NCBI GenBank assembly: GCA_963751795.1
Contig: CAVVVI010000002.1
Coordinates: forward strand, 896,050-960,049
Direction of reading: 5' to 3'
DNA length: 64,000 nt
Source: BOG-908 sp963751795
GTDB lineage: Bacteria; Pseudomonadota; Alphaproteobacteria; Acetobacterales; Acetobacteraceae
The notes beneath the pieces are model-generated. The model saw nothing but the letters and a program-made list of their open reading frames with translations, was not told the DNA's origin and made no database searches. Shown here one piece after another: positions 1 through 10,309 of this stretch (position 1 is its first letter; every line of letters begins with the position of its first letter). The translations under genes were made by a program, and so were the position numbers.

Positions 1-1
1 C

Positions 2-724
2 CCGGTGCGCAAGGTGGCGGTGGGCCAGCAGGCGGGCTCGGCCCTGATGCGTGACGAGGCGGCTGCCGCGCGCATCCTGGAGGCCACCGTGCAGGCCGTC
101 GCCGTGCCGGTGACGCTGAAGATGCGCATGGGCTGGGACCACCAAAGCCTGAACGCGCCGCGCATGGCGCAGATCGCCGAGGCCTCCGGCATCCGCATGG
201 TGACGGTGCACGGCCGCACGCGGCAGCAATTCTACACCGGCACCGCGGATTGGGATTTCGTGGCCGGCGTGAAGCAGGCGGTGCGCATCCCGGTGATCGT
301 CAATGGCGACATCAACAGCGTGGAGGACGCGGCCGCTGCCCGCGCCCGTTCCGGCGCTGACGGCGTGATGGTGGGCCGCGCCTGCTACGGCCGGCCTTGG
401 TTCCCCGCCCAGGTCGCGCATTTCCTGCGCACCGGCACGCGGCTGGCCGAGCCGGATCTGGCCGCGCAACAGGCCATCCTGCAGGAGCACTACCATGCCA
501 TGCTGGCCCATTTCGGCACCGAGGCCGGGCTGCGCCTGGCCCGCAAGCACGTCGCCTGGTATTCGCGCGGCCTGGCCGGCTCGGCCGAGTTCCGAGCCGC
601 GGTGATGCGGCTGACCGACGTGGCCGCCGTGCTGGCGCTGATCGAGGCCTTCTACCGCCCGCTGATCGAAGGCGGTGCGGCGCGCGAGGCGTTGGCACCG
701 GAGCCGGAAGCGGTAGCTGCGTGA
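2..724 (+). CDS. dusB: tRNA-dihydrouridine synthase DusB/NifR3, 3' part
   Basis: FMN-dependent enzyme that reduces uridine to dihydrouridine in tRNA. Only the C-terminal 240 or so residues are inside the window; the reading frame is open to the left edge. The first visible residues (PVRKV, then AGSALMRDE) are the segment that directly follows the catalytic Cys of the Dus family, and base 1 fits the last base of a TGC codon, so the catalytic Cys is probably cut by the window edge. The TIM-barrel KMRMGWD and VHGRTRQQ motifs and the FMN-phosphate loop VNGDI...GADGVMVGRACYGRPW are intact. It lies 10 bases ahead of ntrB, the classic nifR3-ntrB-ntrC order of Alphaproteobacteria, so the three are probably one operon. 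Confidence 0.95.
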   Translation, partial: PVRKVAVGQQAGSALMRDEAAAARILEATVQAVAVPVTLKMRMGWDHQSLNAPRMAQIAEASGIRMVTVHGRTRQQFYTGTADWDFVAGVKQAVRIPVIVNGDINSVEDAAAARARSGADGVMVGRACYGRPWFPAQVAHFLRTGTRLAEPDLAAQQAILQEHYHAMLAHFGTEAGLRLARKHVAWYSRGLAGSAEFRAAVMRLTDVAAVLALIEAFYRPLIEGGAAREALAPEPEAVAA

Positions 725-734
725 GCGAGGCAAC

Positions 735-1862
735 GTGAGCGGTGCGGCCACGCGGACGGCACGCCGGCTGGCGGTGGTCAGCGCCGCGCCGGATTGCGCG
801 GCCATGCTCTCGGCCATGCCCGTCGCCTGCGTGCTGGTCGATGCCGATAACCGGTTCCGCTACGCCAACCCTGCGGCCGAGCAGTTTTTTGCCCTGTCAC
901 TGACCGGCCTGCGCCATATCGGCCTGGCCGATCTGGTGGCCGCCGACAGCGCGCTGTTCGCGATCATCGCCCAGGTGCGCGGCGGCGAGTCGCTGATCAG
1001 CGACCACGATCTGGAGCTGGCCGGCCCGCGCCTGCCGCAGCGCTGCGTGGCCGTGCAGGCGGCGCCCGTTCCCGAAGACCCCGGCTGCGTGCTGCTGACC
1101 TTCCAGGACGAGCAGGCGGCCCGCGCGCTGGACCGCCAGCTCAGCTTCCGCAGCGCCGCCCGCTCGGTGGCCGGCATGGCGGCGATCCTGGCGCACGAGG
1201 TGAAGAACCCGCTCAGCGGCATTCGCGGGGCCGCGCAGCTGCTCGAGCATACGGTGGACGCGCCGGACCGCGAGCTGGCGGTGCTGATCCGCGACGAGGC
1301 AGACCGCATCGCGGCTTTGGTGGACCGCATGGAGGCGTTCGACGAGACGCCGGTGCGCCGCGACGCGGTCAACATCCACCGCGTGCTCGAACACGTTCGC
1401 CGGCTGGCGCAAACCGGCTTTGCCGCGCATCTGCGCATCGTCGAACTCTACGATCCCTCGCTGCCGCCGGTGCTGGGCAACCGCGACCAGCTGGTGCAGG
1501 TGCTGCTCAACCTGGTGAAGAACGCCGCCGAGGCGATCGGTGCCGCCGCCGCGCAGGGCGAGATCACGCTGACGACCGCTTACCAGCACGGCGTGCGCGT
1601 GGTGGACGCCGGCACCGGGCGGCGCGTGCACCTGCCGCTGGTGGTCAGCGTGCGCGACACCGGGCCCGGCATCCCGCCCGATCTGCGCGAAAACCTGTTC
1701 GACCCGTTCGTGACCAGCAAGCCGACCGGCAGCGGGCTGGGGCTGGCTTTGGTCGCCAAGATCATCGGCGAGCATGGGGGATTGATCGAGGCGGAGAGCC
1801 GGCCGGGGCGCACCGAATTCCGCATTTTCCTGCCGATCTTCCAGGAGGCGCACGATGCGTGA
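735..1862 (+). CDS. ntrB: Nitrogen regulation sensor histidine kinase NtrB
   Basis: Cytosolic histidine kinase/phosphatase (GlnL, NRII) that phosphorylates NtrC when nitrogen is limiting and answers to PII proteins. The 375 residues show an N-terminal PAS domain (about 20-130), the dimerisation/phosphoacceptor box ILAHEVKNPL with His154, and a full ATPase domain: N-box NLVKNAAEAI (259-268), VRDTGPGIP (306-314), FDPFVTSKP and the SGLGLALV G2 box (about 322-340). There is no membrane segment, as expected for NtrB. The start is a GTG ten bases after the dusB stop. It is followed 27 bases later by ntrC. Length and domain order are normal for the family. Confidence 0.95.
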   Translation: MSGAATRTARRLAVVSAAPDCAAMLSAMPVACVLVDADNRFRYANPAAEQFFALSLTGLRHIGLADLVAADSALFAIIAQVRGGESLISDHDLELAGPRLPQRCVAVQAAPVPEDPGCVLLTFQDEQAARALDRQLSFRSAARSVAGMAAILAHEVKNPLSGIRGAAQLLEHTVDAPDRELAVLIRDEADRIAALVDRMEAFDETPVRRDAVNIHRVLEHVRRLAQTGFAAHLRIVELYDPSLPPVLGNRDQLVQVLLNLVKNAAEAIGAAAAQGEITLTTAYQHGVRVVDAGTGRRVHLPLVVSVRDTGPGIPPDLRENLFDPFVTSKPTGSGLGLALVAKIIGEHGGLIEAESRPGRTEFRIFLPIFQEAHDA

Positions 1863-1889
1863 AGCGGGCCGGCACGGCGGCCCACGTCG

Positions 1890-3336
<1,447 letters not shown>

Positions 3337-3465
3337 ACGATGCTCGATGCCAACGCTATCCGCGCTCCCGGTTCGGTGACGGCCTGATTGGCTGCGAGAT
3401 CGCGCAAACTCCTGTTTCTTGCGGTGGCCTCCGGCGCTACCCTGGTACTTCTATGGAGCGGATTG

Positions 3466-3777
3466 ATGCGCCTCGTGCTCATGGCCACGGTCTTCTGCAC
3501 GGGCTGCGCGCTCTCGCCCGATGCGCGCGAGACGGCGGCGCTGCGGCCACAGGCGCTGGTGGATGCCTACCTGATCGCCGCCGGCATGGCGGCCAGCTAT
3601 GCCTCGAGCCCTGACGCCAATCCGGCCGTGGTGCTGCAACTGGCGCGGCTGGATCTGCGGGCCGCCGCCGCCGTGCGCCAGCGCGACACCACCGCCCTGG
3701 CCGATGCCGTGGCGGCACTGACCGCCTACGCAGCCCGGCAGACCGCGCCGGACCCCGCGACCATCCCCGCGCCCTGA
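3466..3777 (+). CDS. Small putative lipoprotein of unknown function
   Basis: A 103-residue protein. I chose ATG 3466 because GGAG at 3456-3459 is six bases ahead and because this start gives a short hydrophobic N-terminus (MRLVLMATVF) followed by CTGCALSPDA, which resembles a lipoprotein cleavage site with Cys14 as the modified residue, although the -3 position is Cys rather than Leu. A TTG at 3388 would add 26 residues. The mature part is alanine-rich and probably helical, with no family I recognise. It sits alone between ntrC and hpnN. The export prediction is moderately sure; the function is unknown. Confidence 0.5.
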   Translation: MRLVLMATVFCTGCALSPDARETAALRPQALVDAYLIAAGMAASYASSPDANPAVVLQLARLDLRAAAAVRQRDTTALADAVAALTAYAARQTAPDPATIPAP

Positions 3778-3802
3778 CCAGCGCGGCTGGCGGGCCGCGC
3801 CG

Positions 3803-6424
3803 CTAGTCCTTGTCCACGCCGCCCAGGATCACCCGCGGCCGCGGGATGGTGGCCAGCAGGGCCGGCACGAACAGCAGCGTGGTTAGCACCGTGCAGCCCA
3901 GGCTGATCAGCAGCAGCGTGCCCATGCTGGCGGTGCCGGGGTGGGCGGAGAGCGCCAGCGAGCCGAAGGCGGTGCCGGTGGTCAGCGCCGAGAAGATCAC
4001 CGCGCGCGCGGTGGCCGAGCCGAGGAACCGGGTGACGCCGGCGCGCCAGTTCATCACGAAATAGATGTTGAACGACACGCCGACGCCCAGCAGCAGCGGC
4101 AGGGCGATGATGTTGGCGAAGTTGAGGCTGATGCCGGCCGAGCGCAGCACCACCACCGTCAGCAGCGACGAGACCGTCAGCGGCGCCAGCACCAGCGCCA
4201 CGTCGGTGGGGCGGCGCAGCGCGATCACCAGGATAATGGCGATGGCGCCCAGCGCGCTCAGGGCGGCGATGCTGAAGGCGTGGATGATCGTCTGCGCGCT
4301 GCGCACGATCCACACGGCCGAGCCGGTGGCCTGCGGCATCACCGGCAGCACGGTGTCCACGAAATTGCGTATGCCGCCGCTATCCATGACGCTGGCACGC
4401 GGCAGCACCTGCACGCGGGCGCGGCCATCCGGCAGCAGCCAGTTGGCGCGCAGGTCGGCGGGCACTTGATCGATGGTGACGGGGGTTGCCGCCAGCGCGG
4501 TGCGCAGGCGGTTCAGCTGCATGGGCAGGAAGCGCAGCAGCGCATCCTGGGCGGCGAGCAGGGTGGCGTCGTCGGCCTGGCGCAGGCGATCGACGTCGGC
4601 GGCGATGGCGCGCAGCGGGTCGGTGGGCGCCAGCTTGGCGCTGACACCGGCGAGCTTGGCGGCGAGCCCGGCGGCGGCCTGCCGCAAGGCGGCGGGCGAG
4701 GGCGCCGGGGCCGTGGCCGGCGGCGCCAGAGTGGGGCCGAGAATGGTGTTGGCGTCGGCGATGATGGCGAGCTTGGCGGCCTGGTCCTGCGGCACGAAAC
4801 TGTCGAGCGACAGCACGGCGGCCACCGGCGGCAGCGCGGCCAGGCGCGGCGTGATGGCGCGCTCGGCCTCCTGCGAGGGCAGCAGCGCCTCGATCGTGTA
4901 CGGGTTGGTGAACGGATCGTCCATCAGGTCGTGCAGCGTGGTCACCGCTTCGGTGTGCTGGTTCTTGGTGTGCAGCGGGTCGCCGTCGAACGGGATGCTG
5001 GCGGTCAGTGCCGCCCCGGCCAGAGCGAGCACCACGAAGACGGCCAGGATGGGCCAGTGCAGCGGCTTGACGATCGGCTCCAGCCTGCGGAGCATCATCA
5101 CGCCCACCTCGCGCTTCTCCTTGCGCGGGCGGAACACCACCAGCAGCGCCGGCAGGAAGGTCAGCGTTGTGACAAACGCGATGACCATGCCTCCACCGGC
5201 GATCACGCCGAGCTGGGCCACGCCGACGAAAGCAGTTGGCGTGAACGCCAGAAAGCCGCTGGCAGTGGCCAGCGAAGCCACCAGGATCTGCGCGCCCGAG
5301 CCGCGCCCGGTCTCGCGCAGCGCCTCGATCATGTCGGGATGCACGTGGCGGCGTTCGCGGAAGCGCACGGTGAACTGGATGGCGAAATCCACCGCGATGC
5401 CCACGAACAGGATGGCGAACGCGACCGAGATCAGGTTCAGCGTGCCCACCGCAACGGCGGCGAACCCGGTGGTGAGCAGCAGCCCGAGCACCAAGGTCAG
5501 CGCGATCGGCACCGTCAGGCGCCAGGAGCGCACGGCGGCGAACAGCCAGACGATGACCAGCACGAAGCTGCCGCCCAGCCCGATGGCCGCACCCTGGGCC
5601 ACCGAGGAGAACTCCTCGTCGTCCAGCGCCACGCCGCCGGTCAGCCGCACATGCGCCTGGTGGCCGGCGACATAGGGCAGGCTGGCGGCGGCCTGGCGCA
5701 TGAAGGCGGCCGCCGCCCCGCCGGGCTGCAGCGAGGTGAAGTCGCGCACCGGCTTGACGGTGACGAAACGGTAGCGCCCGGCCTGCTTGGCCAGCGGCCC
5801 GGCGAGCAGGTTTTCCCACGACAGCGGCGTGGCATGGCCGTCGGCGGCCTGGCTGAGCGCGGTGTGGAATTGCGCCAGCGCTGGGCCCATGGCGCCGGCC
5901 GAAATGCCCCGCCTGGCGCCCTCGGCCACCAGATCGAGCGCGCCGAACAGGCCGCGCAGGCTGGGATCGGCCACCAGCTGGCCGAGAAACGGCTGGGCAT
6001 CGACCGTGCGGTCCAGCAGATCCTGCAGCGGCTTGATGCCGATCAGCAGGAAGGCGTTGCGCTGCAGGTAGTCCGAGGTATCCGGCTGCACCACGTTGTG
6101 GAACAGTTTGGTGTTGGCGCGCAGGCGCTGGGCCAGGGCGGCCGCGGTGGCTTCGGCCTCCTCGGGGATCTGCGCGTCGATCACCGCCACCAGCACGCCG
6201 TCATTCTGCGGGAAGGCGGCCGTCAGCGCCCGGCTTGTCTGCTTCCAGGGCAGCGCATCGGAAAACAGCAGGGTGGTATCGGTGGTCACCCCCAGGCGGT
6301 GGGCGGCGGCCGCCAGGCTGAGCCCGGCCAGCACCACGCCGGCGGCGATGACGATGAGCCCGTGGCGAGCGCAGGATTCGACGAGGCGCGGCAGAAAGGC
6401 GCGCACGGCGCTGGCGATGGTCAT
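3803..6424 (-). CDS. hpnN: Hopanoid transporter HpnN, RND/MMPL superfamily
   Basis: Inner-membrane RND-type transporter of 873 residues that moves hopanoids towards the outer membrane. The N-terminal helix (about 20-42) is followed by a large periplasmic loop beginning with the TDTTLLFSDALPWKQ segment typical of HpnN, then a block of five or six helices (about 270-430), a second N-terminal-like helix (about 455-475), a second periplasmic loop and a C-terminal helix block ending at residue 860 or so. The two-fold repeat and length match the family. No other hopanoid gene (hpnA-M, shc) is adjacent, so it stands apart from any hpn cluster in this window. Start is ATG 6424; no clear ribosome site is visible. 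Confidence 0.93.
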   Translation of the reverse strand: MTIASAVRAFLPRLVESCARHGLIVIAAGVVLAGLSLAAAAHRLGVTTDTTLLFSDALPWKQTSRALTAAFPQNDGVLVAVIDAQIPEEAEATAAALAQRLRANTKLFHNVVQPDTSDYLQRNAFLLIGIKPLQDLLDRTVDAQPFLGQLVADPSLRGLFGALDLVAEGARRGISAGAMGPALAQFHTALSQAADGHATPLSWENLLAGPLAKQAGRYRFVTVKPVRDFTSLQPGGAAAAFMRQAAASLPYVAGHQAHVRLTGGVALDDEEFSSVAQGAAIGLGGSFVLVIVWLFAAVRSWRLTVPIALTLVLGLLLTTGFAAVAVGTLNLISVAFAILFVGIAVDFAIQFTVRFRERRHVHPDMIEALRETGRGSGAQILVASLATASGFLAFTPTAFVGVAQLGVIAGGGMVIAFVTTLTFLPALLVVFRPRKEKREVGVMMLRRLEPIVKPLHWPILAVFVVLALAGAALTASIPFDGDPLHTKNQHTEAVTTLHDLMDDPFTNPYTIEALLPSQEAERAITPRLAALPPVAAVLSLDSFVPQDQAAKLAIIADANTILGPTLAPPATAPAPSPAALRQAAAGLAAKLAGVSAKLAPTDPLRAIAADVDRLRQADDATLLAAQDALLRFLPMQLNRLRTALAATPVTIDQVPADLRANWLLPDGRARVQVLPRASVMDSGGIRNFVDTVLPVMPQATGSAVWIVRSAQTIIHAFSIAALSALGAIAIILVIALRRPTDVALVLAPLTVSSLLTVVVLRSAGISLNFANIIALPLLLGVGVSFNIYFVMNWRAGVTRFLGSATARAVIFSALTTGTAFGSLALSAHPGTASMGTLLLISLGCTVLTTLLFVPALLATIPRPRVILGGVDKD

Positions 6425-6645
6425 GGGGCGTTTCGTCCGTGAAGCGGCATGGCGTCGCGCGCGCGACTCCGTTCGCGGCGAGTATGTCAGGTAAGGCCGG
6501 CTGCGCTGCGGCGGAAGCGCCCGACCCCGGTTCTATGGCGGGTGTGGCGACGTTATCGCAGCACCTATGGCCGAACTGCCACCGATCGGCGGCCTACCGG
6601 CGCCCCAAGCGGCGCGCCTGCATCGCCGTGGGGCTGCGCTGCAGC

Positions 6646-7551
6646 TCAGGGCGCGGCGGGCCGGCGGTGGGCGGCCACGAACGCATCCACATCGGCCAGC
6701 ACCGGCGCCTTGCCGCGGAACAGCGGTGCCAGCGCGATCACCAGGCCGATATGGCCAACGCCGGGGTAGATCCGGTCCGCCACGCTGCCGCCGGCTGCGC
6801 GCACGCGGGCGGCCAACGCCGTGGTGTTGCGCGGCTTGACGGTGTCGTCGTCGGTGCCGGCCAGCAGCAGCAGCGGCGGGGCGTGGCCATCGGCGTAGGT
6901 GATGGGCTGGCTGGCCGGGCCGTCATCGGCGGGTGCGAACACCGCGCGCACCTCCGGCCCGGTGATGGGCAGGAAGTCGTAGGGCCCGGCCAGCCCGATG
7001 GTGCCGGCCAGCCGGTCGCGGCTGGTGCCGGCGGCGGCAAGGTAGTGCGGATCGAGGGCCAGCATGACGGCGTTGTAGGCGCCGGCCGAGTGCCCCATCA
7101 GGAACACGCGCGCCGGGTCGCCGCCGATGCTGGCCAGGTGCGCCTGCGTCCAGGCGACGGCACGCGCGCAATCGTCGAGAAAGGCGGGGAAGCGCACCTG
7201 CGGATACAGCCGGTAGTCGGGCACCACCACCACGTGGCCGCGCTGCGCCAGCGTGGCGGCCACGAACGGGTAGCTGGCCTTGCTGCCGGCGTTCCAGGAG
7301 CCGCCGTAGAAGAACACGATCACCGGCAGCGTGGCGCCGCCTTCCGGGCGGTAGATGTCGAGCTTCTGGCGCGCATCGGTGCCGTAGGCGACATCGTGCG
7401 TGATGCGCAAATCGCTGCGCGAGATAGTCGCGTTGAGCAGCCCCGCCGGCGAGCAGCCCGAGGTTAGCAGCGCCACCAGCAGCGCCCGCCGCGCTCGTGT
7501 GAACAGGGCCGTGGCATGGGCGGCCGTGCGGCCGGCGGCGTGTCGGGTCAT
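6646..7551 (-). CDS. Lipoprotein alpha/beta hydrolase (esterase-like)
   Basis: A 301-residue alpha/beta hydrolase of the BD-FAE/carboxylesterase type. The N-terminus has an Arg-containing n-region, a hydrophobic stretch and the sequence LLTSGCSP, a likely lipobox with Cys33, so the enzyme is probably anchored in a membrane facing the periplasm. The nucleophile elbow GHSAG carries Ser155; the oxyanion motif is FYGGSWNAG, a variant of HGGxW. A C-terminal GVGHIG probably supplies the catalytic His and TDDDTVK the Asp. It starts nine bases after the lutC stop on the same strand and is likely the last gene of the lut transcript. The substrate is unknown. Confidence 0.8.
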   Translation of the reverse strand: MTRHAAGRTAAHATALFTRARRALLVALLTSGCSPAGLLNATISRSDLRITHDVAYGTDARQKLDIYRPEGGATLPVIVFFYGGSWNAGSKASYPFVAATLAQRGHVVVVPDYRLYPQVRFPAFLDDCARAVAWTQAHLASIGGDPARVFLMGHSAGAYNAVMLALDPHYLAAAGTSRDRLAGTIGLAGPYDFLPITGPEVRAVFAPADDGPASQPITYADGHAPPLLLLAGTDDDTVKPRNTTALAARVRAAGGSVADRIYPGVGHIGLVIALAPLFRGKAPVLADVDAFVAAHRRPAAP

Positions 7552-7560
7552 GGCGTTCCC

Positions 7561-8187
7561 TCAGGCGACCAGAATGACGTCGAGCACGCGCGGCCCGTGC
7601 ACGCCTTCGACGCGTTCCAGTTCGATATCCGCGGTGGCCGATGGCCCGCTGATGAAGGTGATCGGTGCGCCGTGCAGCACGTGCGGGCGCAGCGTTGCGA
7701 TGGCCTCGGGCAGGATACCGACGATGCTGCTCTCGCGCACCACGCAGAGATGATAGTCGGGCAGCAACGTCAGAGCGCGGCGACCCTGGCCGGGCCCGCC
7801 GTCGAGCACGATGGTGCCGGTCTCGGCGATGGCGAGCAGGCAGCCGGTCATCACGCCGGCGGCGGCATCCAGCGCCGCCAGATCCAGGCCGGCATCCTCG
7901 GTGGGCAGCGGCGAGGAGGGCCGCCACGATGCCGGCAGATCGGGCGGGATCACCAGCGAGGCGATGCCGCGTTCGGCCAGGCGGTTGGTAGCCACCTCGC
8001 CGATTTCGCCGTCGCCGCGGGCCTGCAGCACGCCAACATGGTAGCTGGCCAGGCGTTCGCGCAGGCGGGCGACGAGGGCGTCGCGGTCGGCCAGCGAGAC
8101 GCGGCGATAGGCTGGCACGTGCGGCGGCGGTGGCGCTGCCGGTCGGGCAGCGCGGATGCGGGCCACGATCTCGTCGCGCGCGCTCAT
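7561..8187 (-). CDS. lutC: Lactate utilization protein LutC (YkgG)
   Basis: Third subunit of the LutABC L-lactate dehydrogenase complex (LUD domain, PF02589). The 208-residue protein shows the LUD signature TGCLLAIAETGTIVLDGG and the C-terminal FISGPSATADIELERVEGVHGP stretch, which is the most conserved part of the family. I chose ATG 8187, which overlaps the lutB stop in an ATGA arrangement; the frame opens a few codons earlier but without better support. The ATGA overlap implies translational coupling to lutB. Confidence 0.92.
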   Translation of the reverse strand: MSARDEIVARIRAARPAAPPPPHVPAYRRVSLADRDALVARLRERLASYHVGVLQARGDGEIGEVATNRLAERGIASLVIPPDLPASWRPSSPLPTEDAGLDLAALDAAAGVMTGCLLAIAETGTIVLDGGPGQGRRALTLLPDYHLCVVRESSIVGILPEAIATLRPHVLHGAPITFISGPSATADIELERVEGVHGPRVLDVILVA

Positions 8188-9587
8188 GCGGGGGGCGCGC
8201 GTTCGGCCCACCAGGCGCGGAAGCTCTGCGCTGGCAGCGCCGGAAAATCGCGCGTGTCGGTCCAGGCGCCGAGCGGGGCGGGCAGGCGGGCGATCACGCC
8301 ATCCTGTGCGACGGCACGCTGTGCCAGCCGCCCCAGGGCCTGAGCAAGACGCATGCGGTTACGGCCGCCGAACAGCCACAGCACCGCCTGCATCGCCAGG
8401 GTCTCGGCATCCAGCGTGCGGGCGGCGCGGCGGGCATCCACCACGCCGCCGCGCAGATGCACCAGGATGCGCGGGATATCGATCTTCACCGGGCATACTT
8501 CGACGCAGGCGCCGCACAGCGTGCTGGCAAAGGGCAGCGAGCCGGCCGCATCGAACCCGCGCAGCTGCGGCGTCAGGATGGCGCCGATCGGGCCCTGATA
8601 CATCGAATCGTAAGCGTGGCCGCCGGTGCGCTCATACACCGGGCACACGTTCAGGCAGCGCGAGCAGCGGATGCAGTGCAGCGTCTCGCGCGCCGCCTGG
8701 TCGGCCATGATGCGCGTGCGGCCGTTATCGAGCAAAACGAGGTGGAAGGCCTGCGGCCCGTCGCCCGGGCGCACGCCGGTCCACAGCGAGGTGTACGGGT
8801 TCATCCGCTCGCCGGTGGCCGCGCGCGGCAGCAATTGCAGGAACACTTCCAGATCATCCAGGCGCGGCAGCACCTTCTCGATGCCCATCAGCGAAATCAG
8901 CACGCGCGGCAGCGTCAGGCACATGCGGCCATTGCCCTCGCTTTCCACCACGCACACGCTGCCGGTCTCGGCGATGGCGAAGTTGGCGCCTGAGATGGCG
9001 ACGTCGGTGTGCAGGAATTTGTGGCGCAGATAGCGGCGTGCGGCGGCGGTAAGATCGGTGGGCGTGTCGGTCAGCTTGCCCTGGCCGAGCTTGGCCTCGA
9101 ACAAAGCCTGGATTTCGGCACGGTTGCGGTGGATCGCCGGCACCAGGATGTGGCTGGGCGTGTCGTGCGCCAGCTGCACGATCATGTCGGCCAGATCGGT
9201 TTCCATCGGCTCGATGCCGGCGGCCTGCAGAGCGGGATTGAGGTCGATCTCGTCGGTCGTCATCGACTTGATCTTAATGGCGCGGGTGGCACCGGCGCGT
9301 CGCGTGATGCCGATGATGATCTCGCGCGCTTCCTCCGCATCGCGCGCCCAATGCACGATGCCGCCCGCCGCCGTCACGCGCTCCTCGAGTTGCAGCAGGT
9401 GGGTGTCGAGATCGTGCAGCGTTGCCTGCTTGATCGCCTGGCCGGCGCTGCGCAGCGCCTCCCAATCGTCGAGCTCGGCGGTGATGCGTGCGGTGCGCGC
9501 GCGGATGGTGGTGGTGGCGCGGCGGATATTGGCGCGCAGCTGCGTGTTGCGCAGCTCGGCATGCGCGCGCTGCCTGAACGTGCTCAC
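8184..9587 (-). CDS. lutB: Lactate utilization iron-sulfur protein LutB (YkgF)
   Basis: Iron-sulfur subunit of the LutABC complex that oxidises L-lactate to pyruvate. The 467 residues hold an N-terminal LUD domain (SGANFAIAETGSVCVVESEGN) and a C-terminal ferredoxin-like region with two Cys clusters, CIRCSRCLNVCP and CGACVEVCP, which should bind two [4Fe-4S] centres. The GTG start at 9587 overlaps the lutA stop (GTGA) and has a strong AGGAGGG at 9591-9598 ahead of it. The frame runs further upstream, but that extension is inside lutA. Confidence 0.95.
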   Translation of the reverse strand: MSTFRQRAHAELRNTQLRANIRRATTTIRARTARITAELDDWEALRSAGQAIKQATLHDLDTHLLQLEERVTAAGGIVHWARDAEEAREIIIGITRRAGATRAIKIKSMTTDEIDLNPALQAAGIEPMETDLADMIVQLAHDTPSHILVPAIHRNRAEIQALFEAKLGQGKLTDTPTDLTAAARRYLRHKFLHTDVAISGANFAIAETGSVCVVESEGNGRMCLTLPRVLISLMGIEKVLPRLDDLEVFLQLLPRAATGERMNPYTSLWTGVRPGDGPQAFHLVLLDNGRTRIMADQAARETLHCIRCSRCLNVCPVYERTGGHAYDSMYQGPIGAILTPQLRGFDAAGSLPFASTLCGACVEVCPVKIDIPRILVHLRGGVVDARRAARTLDAETLAMQAVLWLFGGRNRMRLAQALGRLAQRAVAQDGVIARLPAPLGAWTDTRDFPALPAQSFRAWWAERAPPA

Positions 9588-10309
9588 GCGCCCTCCTGTG
9601 CCAGGATTTCGGCGATGTGCATCGCGCGCACGCCGGCGCGTAGCCGCGACAGGCCGCCGGCAATGTGCATGAGGCAGGAATTGTCGCCCGCCGTCACCAC
9701 CTCCGCCCCGGTGGCGAGCACGGCCCGCATCTTGTCGGTCAGCATGGCGGTGGAAACCTCGGCGTTGCTGATCGCGAACGTGCCGCCGAAACCACAGCAT
9801 TCCTCGATCGCCGGCAGATCCACCAGATCGATGCCGCGCACCGCGGCTAGCAGCGCGCGCGGCCCATCGTTCAGGCGCAGCGCACGCAGCGCGTTGCAGG
9901 AGGCGTGATAGGTGACACGGTGCGGAAACGCGGCACCCACCTCGGTCGTCTGCAGTACCTGCGTCAGAAACGCGCTGAACTCGTGCACCCGCGGGATGAT
10001 CGCTTGTACGGCTGTAAGCAGAGCGGGATCATCGGCCGCCAGCCTGGGATACTGCACGCGGATGGTGGTGGTGCAGGATGTGGACGGCACCACGATGTGC
10101 GGCGCATCGGCATAGGTTTCCACGAACCGGCGCACCAGCGTCAGCGCCTCGCGCGGGAAGCCGGCATTGCTGTGCATCTGGCCGCAGCAGGTCTGCGCCG
10201 CGCGGAACTCCACCGTGTGGCCGAGCCGTTCAAGCACGCGCACCACGGCTTGGCCGGTCTGCGGGAACAGCGTGTCGTTGAAGCAGGTGATGAACAGCGA
10301 GACGCGCAC
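9584..10309 (-). CDS. lutA: Lactate utilization protein LutA (YkgE), CCG-domain
   Basis: A 241-residue cysteine-rich (CCG, heterodisulfide-reductase-type) protein, first subunit of LutABC. Two CCG motifs are present, CCGQMHSNAGF and CCGFGGTF, each likely to ligate an iron-sulfur centre; the N-terminus VRVSLFITCFNDTLFP is the usual LutA opening. The GTG start at 10309 shares one base with the TAG stop of the upstream acyl-CoA dehydrogenase (TAGTG), so the two genes are translationally linked. It overlaps lutB by four bases. Confidence 0.95.
   Translation of the reverse strand: MRVSLFITCFNDTLFPQTGQAVVRVLERLGHTVEFRAAQTCCGQMHSNAGFPREALTLVRRFVETYADAPHIVVPSTSCTTTIRVQYPRLAADDPALLTAVQAIIPRVHEFSAFLTQVLQTTEVGAAFPHRVTYHASCNALRALRLNDGPRALLAAVRGIDLVDLPAIEECCGFGGTFAISNAEVSTAMLTDKMRAVLATGAEVVTAGDNSCLMHIAGGLSRLRAGVRAMHIAEILAQEGA

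Noticed and set aside
3941..6442. 833-codon plus-strand frame opposite hpnN
   Set aside because: Low-complexity His/Gly/Gln translation; hpnN on the other strand accounts for the region.
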